A stretch of DNA of 64,000 nt, taken from contig CAWGBF010000015.1 in assembly GCA_963820775.1 (NCBI GenBank), positions 62,001 to 126,000 of the forward strand. The letters run 5' to 3'. Source of the DNA: Roseiarcus sp963820775. GTDB lineage: Bacteria > Pseudomonadota > Alphaproteobacteria > Rhizobiales > Beijerinckiaceae. Shown here piece after piece: positions 57,470 to 64,000 of this stretch (the first letter of the stretch is position 1; every line of letters begins with the position of its first letter). A model generated the notes under the pieces. It made no database searches. It was not told the origin of the DNA and worked only from the letters and a program-made list of their open reading frames with translations. The position numbers were made by a program, and so were the translations under genes.

Positions 57470-57882
57470 CGGTCACGATCTATCACAACCCGAATTGCGG
57501 AACGTCGCGCAACGTGCTGGCGATGATCCGGCGGAGCGGCGAGGAGCCGGTTGTCATCGAGTATCTGAAAAACCCGCCGACACGCGAGCGCCTGAAAGAG
57601 TTGATCGCGGCAATGGGCATTCCAGTCCGGGCGCTGCTGCGAGAGAAAGGGACGCCTTACGCCGAGCTTGGCCTCGGCGACCCCAAATGGTCCGACGATG
57701 AGCTGATCGATTTCATGGTGGGGCGCCCGATCCTCATCAATCGGCCGATCGTCGTCACGCCGAAAGGGGTTAGGCTCGCCCGTCCGTCGGAAAAAGTGCT
57801 CGACATCCTGCCAAACCCGAATATTGGCCGCTTCGTCAAAGAGGACGGCGAGGTTGTTGAGGTCGATCCCGCTTGCCGGTGA
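57466..57882 (+). CDS. arsC: Arsenate reductase, glutaredoxin-linked ArsC family
   Basis: 138 residues. The ArsC/Spx-fold active site is YHNPNCGTSRN with Cys11; the GRPILINRPIVVTPKGVRLA stretch (substrate loop Arg residues) is typical of the glutathione/glutaredoxin class. It is the second, evolutionarily unrelated arsenate reductase of the operon. The start overlaps the aqpS stop (ATGA), so it is translationally coupled. Confidence 0.95.
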   Translation: MTVTIYHNPNCGTSRNVLAMIRRSGEEPVVIEYLKNPPTRERLKELIAAMGIPVRALLREKGTPYAELGLGDPKWSDDELIDFMVGRPILINRPIVVTPKGVRLARPSEKVLDILPNPNIGRFVKEDGEVVEVDPACR

Positions 57883-58202
57883 GCGGGCGAGAGCCTGTCT
57901 TTGCGCATAAGTCTGATTTTTTTATCGCCCGCGGATCGCTCGGCTGGGCCAGCTGCTGTCCTCTGAACTTTCGCTGTGTCAAAGGTATAACCAATGGACT
58001 AATCTATTGGATTAATTGATATGTGTAACTTACTGGAAAGTTGCTCTATTATTAGGTAATATAATCCAGCGCATGAGCTCGACAACGCGGCCTTAACCGT
58101 ATAGTAAAAGCTCGACGCCAAGCCGTTCGAACTCCGCCTGCCTCGAACGGCGCACAACGCGAAGAGGGAACGACAGGACTTCTGGCTTCCAGGCCAGGCG
58201 CG
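57883..58202. other. Intergenic, AT-rich stretch
   Basis: No gene. The part 57975-58070 is AT-rich compared with its surroundings and contains a short inverted repeat, CCAAT and ATTGG, at about 57991-58010. Confidence 0.4.
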
Positions 58203-58467
58203 CGCTCGTGGCGCTTGCTTCCGCCGCCGCAGGGTTGGTCCTCGGCGGCTCGGCGCGTGGGCCGACGCCTGCAGCTAGGCCCGCGCAGGCGTTGCTCGGC
58301 AAGCGCAGTCCTATACGGAGACGCTGCGTGCGAAGGCCGCCTCCCGCGCGAGCTTCGTCCAGGCGTTGCGGCTCGGCGAGGCCATGACGGCGGAGTTCCG
58401 CAGCGACCGCCTGGACATCATCATCGATCCGAAGACCAATGCGGTGATCGCGCTCCGCTGCGGCTGA
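58203..58467 (+). pseudogene. Peptidase inhibitor I78-family protein, frameshifted remnant
   Basis: The C-terminal 30 or so residues read MTAEFRSDRLDIIIDPKTNA, ending VIALRCG, which is the signature end of I78 inhibitors (RPDRLN ... RCG). In the frame before, PAQALLGKR fits the N-terminal part, where a Cys normally precedes. The two frames join near 58305, so one indel is needed, and a TAG near 58276 interrupts the last frame upstream. A hydrophobic stretch before it (ALVALASAAAGLVLGGSA) would be the signal peptide. Such proteins are periplasmic protease inhibitors. Confidence 0.55.
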
Positions 58468-58877
58468 GCCGCCCCCTTTTGGTGGCTAGCGGGCTGAGGG
58501 CGCCGGATGCCCGCCGCGGTATGACCACAGTTCGAACCTCATCATCCGACGACGGGGCCCGTTCTGCAGTTGAGGTCGCCTCTCGGCGGGCCTTTCTGGG
58601 CGTCCCGCGGCTTGGCGCTCATTCCGCTGTCATTCGCGGCAGGCCTGCGGTTTCCGGCGCTCGATCGGCGAAAACGCACGTCCGCAATGATAATTTGACG
58701 ATTTCGCTAAAGCAACAAGAAAAATAATCTCGTTACACGAACTTAACGAGATTGAAATCATTTGTTAATTTGCAATTGGAAATCGAGAGCCTACGTTCAT
58801 CTTCGCCGATTATATTTAGGCCAGGAAACGAAAGAATCCTATCCTAAAGTATAACCACTTCGGTGGTGGGGAATGAG
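58468..58877. other. Intergenic, changing to low GC
   Basis: No protein gene supported. A perfect hairpin with 9-base arms, AATCTCGTT (58726-58734) and AACGAGATT (58745-58753), has a 10-base loop and no T-run. From about 58690 the sequence becomes clearly AT-rich up to the next gene. Confidence 0.45.
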
Positions 58878-59249
58878 ATGGGCGATTGGTACCTTGGTCA
58901 AAAGATCGTTTGTGTCAATGCGCAACCAATCGATGGCGTCAGGAACCGTTTTGTTGATGAATATCTCAGAGAAGGTAAGATTTACATAATTAGAAAGATT
59001 GTTGGTTTTAATTATAGATTCCCCGATAGAAGCGAGGAGAAACTCGGTTTTAGACTGGAAGGGATCGTTCCCTATTTAATCGACGGCATAGAATACGCCT
59101 TTTTCCATGGCCAATTCAAGCCGCTCGAAGATCAGGACGAAGATGAGGAAATCGACATTTCGATATTCCTAAACGGCCTGCGCCAAGTGAACGAAGGTCT
59201 ATTCACTCTCAAGAACGAAGATATTCGGGAGTTGGAGCCGATCACCTAA
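58878..59249 (+). CDS. Hypothetical protein in AT-rich DNA
   Basis: 123 residues from ATG 58878, preceded by GGGGAATGAG; a longer form begins at GTG 58863. Contains GDWYLGQKIVCVNAQPIDGV, IYIIRKIVGFNYRF and an acidic patch (EDQDEDEEIDISIF). No family is recognised. Codon use and composition are much more AT-rich than the flanking genes, which suggests recent transfer. Confidence 0.65.
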   Translation: MGDWYLGQKIVCVNAQPIDGVRNRFVDEYLREGKIYIIRKIVGFNYRFPDRSEEKLGFRLEGIVPYLIDGIEYAFFHGQFKPLEDQDEDEEIDISIFLNGLRQVNEGLFTLKNEDIRELEPIT

Positions 59250-59254
59250 CGCGA

Positions 59255-60074
59255 CGAGCGGCGAATATCCCATCGCTTGCGCGAGGACGCCGCTCCCACC
59301 GCGACCATCTGGCCGGGCTGGGCGTTCAAGTCGAGTTCGCCGTCGAAGCAACCTCGATCGACGCCGATGGCGACGGCGTCACGGTGACCCTTGGCAAGGA
59401 CGGGCGGAAGGAAGTCGCCCGGGCCGGACGGCGGGAACTGCCTCACGCGCCAATCCATGGAGGAACGCTCGACGGCGAGACTCACGGGGGACGCTACATC
59501 GTCGCTGACCTCATGCTCGGCTTTCGTGCCCGCCGGCGCGCGGGCGGGTTGTCGTCGGTGCGAGCGGCTTCGTGCTGATTTTGCCGCTTCCCGAGGGGCG
59601 GTTCCTCGTCTTCGTCAATCGCGAGGATGCCGACCTGAGGCGCCGGCCCTGGCGCTCGCGGGCTTGCGCACACGCTCGCTGCTCGACGTATCCTACAAGG
59701 GAAGCCTTCTCGTCGATGGGGGAGCAGGGGCTGGCGACGCTGAGCCCGCGCCGGGAGCGCGCTTTCCAGGATGGTGCGATCTCGAGGGAGCGACCCATCA
59801 CCTCGTCATCTGCGGCGGCGCGCCGCGGCTCGACGATTTCCGAGCGCGATGGGGCGGCCTCGTGTCAGTCGTTGAATGGACAGGCGCGAGCGCGCTTGCG
59901 AAACAGGCGGGGCTGGCGGAGGGCGGCATTGTTCTGGTCCACCCGGACGGCTTCATCGGCTTCCGCCGCGCCTTAGCGGATGACGGAGCGATAGCGTCTC
60001 TGGATGCGCATCTTTCCACCTATCTTCGGCCGGATTTCGCGGTCGCGGACAAGGGCGCCGCACACGCCCGCTGA
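59255..60074 (+). pseudogene. FAD-dependent aromatic monooxygenase, degraded C-terminal half
   Basis: Pieces in three frames recall the later parts of PheA/TfdB-type hydroxylases: HLAGLGVQVEFAVEATSID, then GETHGGRYIVADLML, then a FVLILPLPEGRFLVFVNRED part, and finally the thioredoxin-like end with LVSVVEWTGASALAKQAGL and HPDGFIGFRRALADD up to the stop at 60072-60074. The N-terminal FAD motif is missing. Several indels and an internal loss make it clearly non-functional. Confidence 0.65.
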
Positions 60075-60376
60075 TCGCCCGCGTCCTGCCTCTGGCGGCC
60101 GCCGTGAGCCTCTTACAAATTCGCGCCTGAACCCCCACATCCGCCTTGCTTCGCGCGGGATTTCCTGTTAGCGGAGCCGCCTCGCTTGCGCGGATTTCCG
60201 CGACGGCGAAGAAACCCTGGGCTTCCGCCGCCGGCCATATACGCCGGCTCAGCCGCCAAAGCGGTGATAAAGGTCTCGCGGATTACGCGTGGGCCTTTCC
60301 GGTCGGCGGACGCCTGAACGTCAACGCGAACCCAAAGCCGGCGTCGCCCGACCAAAAGGGCGCATTAGGAGAACCG
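60075..60376 (+). other. rpsA upstream region
   Basis: No gene. rpsA often follows cmk in related bacteria; here that neighbour is absent and a broken monooxygenase ends just before. The rpsA promoter and leader should lie here, but no clear boxes were identified. Confidence 0.45.
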
Positions 60377-62110
60377 ATGGCTTCCATACAGTCCCTGGCG
60401 CCCACGCGCGAGGATTTCACCGCGCTATTGAACGAGACCTACGGCGAGGACGAGGCGTTCGAAGGAACGGTCGTCAAGGGCAAGGTCGTAGCGATCGAAA
60501 AGGATATGGCCGTCATCGACGTCGGCCTTAAGACCGAAGGGCGCGTGGCGCTCAAGGAATTCACCAATCACGGCCGCGACCCGGCGCCTGGCCTCGGCGA
60601 CGAGGTCGAAGTCTATCTCGAGCGGATCGAGAACGCGCTCGGCGAAGCCGTCATCTCGCGCGACAAGGCGAGGCGCGAGGAGAGCTGGGTCAAGCTCGAG
60701 CAGGCGTTCGAGAAGAACGAGAAGGTTGAAGGGGTCATCTTCAACCAGGTCAAGGGCGGCTTCACCGTCGATCTCGACGGGGCGGTGGCGTTCCTGCCGC
60801 GCAGCCAGGTCGACATTCGTCCGGTGCGCGATGTCGGCCCGCTGATGAACATCCCCCAGCCGTTCCAGATCCTCAAGATGGACCGGCGCCGCGGCAATAT
60901 CGTCGTCTCCCGCCGCACCGTGCTCGAGGAGAGCCGGGCCGAGCAGCGCCACGAGATCGTCGCCAACCTCGCCGAGGGGCAGATCATCGACGGCACGGTC
61001 AAGAACCTCACCGACTACGGCGCGTTCGTCGATCTCGGCGGCATCGACGGCCTCCTGCACGTGACCGACATCGCCTGGCGGCGCGTCAACCATCCGAGCG
61101 AAGTCTTGACCATCGGCCAGCAGGTCAAGGTGCGCATCATCAAGATCAACCACGAAACCCACCGCATCTCGCTCGGCATGAAGCAGTTGCAGGAAGATCC
61201 GTGGTCGAACATCGAGACGCGCTACGCCGTCGGCCAGAAGCTCAAGGGCCGCGTCACCAACATCGCCGACTACGGCGCCTTCGTCGAGCTTGAGCCGGGC
61301 ATCGAGGGCCTCATCCACGTCTCCGAAATGTCCTGGACCAAGAAGAACGTCCACCCCGGCAAGATCGTCTCGACCAGCCAGGAGGTCGAGGTTCAGGTGC
61401 TCGAGGTCGACGCCTCCAAGCGCCGCATCTCGCTTGGCCTCAAGCAGACGCTGCAAAACCCGTGGGAGGCTTTCGCCGAGAAGCATCCGATTGGTTCGAT
61501 CGTCGAGGGCGAGGTCAAGAACAAGACCGAGTTCGGCCTGTTCATCGGCCTCGACGCCGATGTCGACGGCATGGTCCACCTCTCCGATCTCGACTGGAGC
61601 CGGCCGGGCGAGCAGGCGATCGAGGACTACAAGAAAGGCGACACGGTCAAAGCCAAGGTGCTCGACGTCGATGTCGAGAAGGAGCGCATCGCCATCGGCA
61701 TCAAGCAATTGGCCAGTGACCCGTTCGCCGCCAAGAACACCGGCGACGAGGGCGAGGGCGAATTGCGCAAGGGCTCGGTCGTGACCTGCGAGGTCGTCGA
61801 GGTCAAGGACGGCGGCCTCGAGGTGAAGATCGCCGGCACGGATCTGACCGCCTTCATCAAGCGCAGCGAACTGGCGCGCGACCGCGGCGATCAGCGCCCC
61901 GAGCGGTTCTCGGTCGGCGAGAAGGTCGACGCGCGCATCACCCAGTTCGACCGCCGGGCGCGCAAGGTCGCCGTCTCCATCAAGGCGCTCGAAGTCGCCG
62001 AGGAGAAGGAGGCGATCGCCCAATACGGCTCGGCCGACTCGGGCGCTTCGCTCGGCGACATTCTCGGCGCGGCGCTCAAGGCCCGCGACAGAGGCGACAA
62101 GGCGAAGTAA
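60377..62110 (+). CDS. rpsA: 30S ribosomal protein S1
   Basis: 577 residues with six S1 (OB-fold) domains; the best-conserved are NLTDYGAFVDLGGIDGLLHV and NIADYGAFVELEPGIEGLIH. It binds mRNA on the small subunit and is essential. ATG 60377 follows TTAGGAGAA, a good SD; the frame is open upstream but without homology. The tail (SGASLGDILGAALKARDRGD) is typical of alphaproteobacterial S1. A Rho-independent terminator follows at 62132-62168. Confidence 0.98.
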   Translation: MASIQSLAPTREDFTALLNETYGEDEAFEGTVVKGKVVAIEKDMAVIDVGLKTEGRVALKEFTNHGRDPAPGLGDEVEVYLERIENALGEAVISRDKARREESWVKLEQAFEKNEKVEGVIFNQVKGGFTVDLDGAVAFLPRSQVDIRPVRDVGPLMNIPQPFQILKMDRRRGNIVVSRRTVLEESRAEQRHEIVANLAEGQIIDGTVKNLTDYGAFVDLGGIDGLLHVTDIAWRRVNHPSEVLTIGQQVKVRIIKINHETHRISLGMKQLQEDPWSNIETRYAVGQKLKGRVTNIADYGAFVELEPGIEGLIHVSEMSWTKKNVHPGKIVSTSQEVEVQVLEVDASKRRISLGLKQTLQNPWEAFAEKHPIGSIVEGEVKNKTEFGLFIGLDADVDGMVHLSDLDWSRPGEQAIEDYKKGDTVKAKVLDVDVEKERIAIGIKQLASDPFAAKNTGDEGEGELRKGSVVTCEVVEVKDGGLEVKIAGTDLTAFIKRSELARDRGDQRPERFSVGEKVDARITQFDRRARKVAVSIKALEVAEEKEAIAQYGSADSGASLGDILGAALKARDRGDKAK

Positions 62111-62131
62111 CCGCCGCCACCAGTAAAGAAC

Positions 62132-62168
62132 AAAAGCCCGCGCGGGAGCGATCCCCGGCGGGCTTTTT
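62132..62168 (+). terminator. Rho-independent terminator after rpsA
   Basis: Stem AAAAGCCCGC (62132-62141) pairs with GCGGGCTTTTT (62159-62168) around a GC-rich loop and ends in a T-run; a strong intrinsic terminator 20 bases after the rpsA stop. Confidence 0.88.
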
Positions 62169-62405
62169 GTTGAGCATGGCATGGGGTGTTCAGACAGCGC
62201 CGTCGTCGTCATCGCGACCCACGGGCTTTTGGACCCGGGGGACGCGATCCGGGGAAATGCAGGGAGCCCGAGGCCCCCTGGACTGCTTCGTGGCTCTACT
62301 TCTCGCAATGATGACGTAAGATCGTCGATGCGCAAGGGAGAGGGGCGGCGGCCGCCCTGCGCAAGCCGTGGCAATCTCCATTCAAGACCTGCGCAAACGC
62401 GAGCT
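62169..62405. repeat. Intergenic region with a probable dispersed repeat
   Basis: The part 62279-62317 (CTGGACTGCTTCGTGGCTCT, then CTTCTCGCAATGATGACG) looks like the common rhizobial intergenic repeat that reads TTGCTTCGTC ... CTCGCAATGACG. No gene. The repeat identity needs a genome-wide count. Confidence 0.4.
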
Positions 62406-63700
62406 AAATTGGACGCTTCTAAGAACCTCGCGCCTTCCAGCATTTTCTGATTCACTCCCAGGTGGAGTGGGAGGCGAATCGATGCGCGGCCAGGGGGGAC
62501 TTTTCGACGTCGACGAGCGGCTGAAGCGGCTGAGCGATCTCGGCGATCAGTTGCAGGCTTTCGCAGCGGCGGTCGATTTCGAGATTTTCCGGTCCGAGCT
62601 GACGCGGGCGCTGGCCTACTCGGACGGCTCGCAGGGCGGCCGACCGCCGTTCGACCCTGTGATGATGTTCAAGATCCTGGTGATCCAGGCGGCCAACACC
62701 CTCTCGGACGAGCGTACCGAGTTTCTGATCAACGACCGCCTGTCGTTCATGCGGTTTCTCGGGTTGAGCCTATCCGATCGGGTTCCCGACGCTCGCACGA
62801 TCTGGCTGTTCCGGGAAAAGCTGACCAGGGCCGAGGCGATTAAGCCACTGTTCGACCGGTTCGACGCGGCGCTGCGCGAGGCTGGCTACGTCGCTATGGG
62901 CGGCCAGATCGTCGACGCCTCGCTGATCGCCGCGCCCAAGCAGCGCAACACCGAGGAGGAGAAGAAGGCGGTCAAGGAGGGGCGCATTCCGCAGGCTTGG
63001 AAAGCCCAGCCAGCCAAGCTCCGGCAGAAGGACCGTGACGGGCGCTGGACGGTCAAGTTCAGCAAGGCCAAGGCCAGGCCGGATGGGACGGTTCCTCCGG
63101 TCGACATCGCTATTCCGACATTCGGCTACCAAAACCATGTCTCGATCGACCGCGAACATGGGCTGATCCGGCGGTGGGAGGCGACCGACGCTGCGGCCTA
63201 CGAGGGCGCGCGGCTGCGTGAGGGGCTGCTCGACAAGACCAACACCGCGAGCGCCGTCTGGGCCGACACGGCCTACCGTTCGAAGGCCAATGAGGCGTTC
63301 CTCGAAAAGAACGGGTTCGTCAGCCGCGTCCATCGCAAGAAGCCGGCGGGCCGGCCCATGCCGGAGACGACGCGGCGCGCCAACGCGCTCAAGTCCAAAG
63401 TCCGCTCCGGCGTCGAACACGTCTTCGCCGTGCAGAAGGACAAGATGGACCTCTTCGTCCGCACCATCGGCATCGCCCGGGCGAAAACCAAGATCGGCAT
63501 GGCCAACCTCGTCTACAACTTCCGCAGGCTCGTCTTCCTCGATCGTCTCGCTGCCGCCTGACCCCCGCGCCAAAGGGCCGCCCGGTCGCCGCAGCATGCG
63601 GCGCCCTATGCCGCATCCAAAACCGAGATCCCGCACCTCAAAATCGCGTCACTCGACCCGTCTCCGTCCGGAAAAACGCGTTTATAGAACCGTCCAATTT
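62406..63700 (+). mobile_element. IS5-family insertion sequence (about 1.3 kb, intact)
   Basis: Terminal inverted repeats AAATTGGACGCTTCTA (62406-62421) and, inverted, AAATTGGACGGTTCTA (63685-63700) differ by one base. They enclose one complete transposase frame. No clear target duplication was seen. It lies just after rpsA and is the only complete IS in the window. Confidence 0.82.
62482..63561 (+). CDS. IS5-family transposase
   Basis: 359 residues, one frame. An N-terminal DUF772-type part (GGRPPFDPVMMFKILVIQAA, LSDERTEFLINDRLSFMRFL) is followed by the DDE domain: Asp in GGQIVDASLIAAPKQ, Asp in AVWADTAYRSKANEAF, and Glu in RSGVEHVFAVQKDKM. The end is NLVYNFRRLVFLDRLAAA. ATG 62482 is preceded by GGGAGG. 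Probably active. Confidence 0.93.
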   Translation: MRGQGGLFDVDERLKRLSDLGDQLQAFAAAVDFEIFRSELTRALAYSDGSQGGRPPFDPVMMFKILVIQAANTLSDERTEFLINDRLSFMRFLGLSLSDRVPDARTIWLFREKLTRAEAIKPLFDRFDAALREAGYVAMGGQIVDASLIAAPKQRNTEEEKKAVKEGRIPQAWKAQPAKLRQKDRDGRWTVKFSKAKARPDGTVPPVDIAIPTFGYQNHVSIDREHGLIRRWEATDAAAYEGARLREGLLDKTNTASAVWADTAYRSKANEAFLEKNGFVSRVHRKKPAGRPMPETTRRANALKSKVRSGVEHVFAVQKDKMDLFVRTIGIARAKTKIGMANLVYNFRRLVFLDRLAAA

Positions 63701-63719
63701 CGGCAGCTTGAACCGTCGC

Positions 63720-63956
63720 TCACAGGCCCGGACATCGCCGAGATATTCGCTGGGGATCGCCGTCCATCAGTGGCTTGCCATCTCCTACGCGAATAAGCAT
63801 GAATTTCATATTGATTATGGCACCCCGGCAAAAAACAATCAGTGTCTCAAGATCGTTCTGGCTAATGCCTGGAATTGAGGCTCCTTTATAGAATCCCCAA
63901 TGGCTGTGTTTATACTGCCTCTGATTAATGGCTGTGTTGACGTCATTGTCAGCCAT
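63720..63956 (-). CDS. Hypothetical protein, possibly truncated by the IS
   Basis: 78 residues from ATG 63956: MADNDVNTAINQRQYKHSHW to a central hydrophobic part TLIVFCRGAIINMKFMLI. No family is recognised. It lies just outside the IS5 right end, and the last 10 residues (RISRRCPGL) look like out-of-gene sequence, so the true end may have been lost. The region is less GC-rich than its surroundings. Confidence 0.35.
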   Translation of the reverse strand: MADNDVNTAINQRQYKHSHWGFYKGASIPGISQNDLETLIVFCRGAIINMKFMLIRVGDGKPLMDGDPQRISRRCPGL

Positions 63957-64000
63957 AAGGCTATTGCCGTCAGCAACGTCGTCCTCAAACTTTCGCCAAA

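Noticed and set aside
60425..62455. 676-codon open frame on the minus strand across rpsA
   Set aside because: It lies exactly opposite rpsA, is rich in Asp, Leu and Arg as expected of an antisense shadow in high-GC DNA, and has no known domain.

Overview
The window is high-GC DNA from an alphaproteobacterium, most likely of the order Hyphomicrobiales (Rhizobiales); a Beijerinckiaceae/Methylocystaceae-type host is my guess from protein style and is not proven. Supporting points are the S1, GroEL, 7Fe-ferredoxin, AapJ-like and OpgD proteins, a PEP-CTERM protein, tandem sugar ABC operons with LacI-type operators, and the IS complement (IS3, IS5, IS481 and IS630 families).

Layout. 1-2.4 kb: broken acyl-CoA dehydrogenase and DUF445 genes. 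2.7-9.5 kb: a carbohydrate locus with a LacI regulator, an SDR dehydrogenase and a ribose-type ABC transporter (permease, double ATPase, second permease, binding protein). 9.5-15.5 kb: a decayed accessory zone with an IS3 element inserted in a flavin monooxygenase gene, a divergent LysR gene with a stop codon, a stand-alone DnaA domain-IV protein, a DUF3991 N-terminal fragment and an IS481 remnant. 16-19 kb: groES-groEL and ferredoxin fdxA. 19.2-20.1 kb: an IS5-family element. 20-29 kb: a membrane protein, a BMP-type nucleoside ABC locus with two tandem binding proteins, a divergent nucleoside deaminase and a glycosyltransferase. 29-49 kb: a Gfo/Idh-ALO fusion enzyme, a PEP-CTERM gene, a MarR/thioesterase divergent pair, small secreted proteins, an AapJ-like binding protein, an L,D-transpeptidase, the very long Lhr helicase, an aldo/keto reductase, a second ribose-type ABC operon and tRNA-Phe. 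49-51.4 kb: a beta-barrel protein and the OpgD glucan protein. 51.4-55 kb: an AT-rich long hairpin, a broken OLD-family ATPase and an IS630 transposase. 55-57.9 kb: an arsenic operon arsR-arsM-arsC-aqpS-arsC. 58-60 kb: remnants of an I78 inhibitor and a FAD monooxygenase, plus an AT-rich orphan gene. 60.4-62.1 kb: rpsA. 62.4-63.7 kb: an intact IS5-family element.

How the genes work together. The LacI gene and both sugar ABC operons carry copies of the same 10-bp palindrome GAAACGTTTC near their promoters, which suggests one small sugar regulon. The BMP transporter faces a deaminase, which fits nucleobase or nucleoside salvage. The arsenic operon combines two unrelated arsenate reductases with an As(III) methyltransferase, but its AqpS channel gene has a stop codon, and no ArsB or Acr3 pump is seen.

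Many accessory genes carry frameshifts or nonsense codons, while the long core genes (lhr, groEL, rpsA, opgD) are open throughout. The broken genes may therefore be real decay, but part of it could be indel error in the assembly; this cannot be settled from sequence alone. I did not find a convincing new defence or signalling system. The most unusual items are the Gfo/Idh-ALO fusion enzyme, the shared sugar operators, the stand-alone DnaA domain IV and the 90-bp AT hairpin beside the OLD-like gene.
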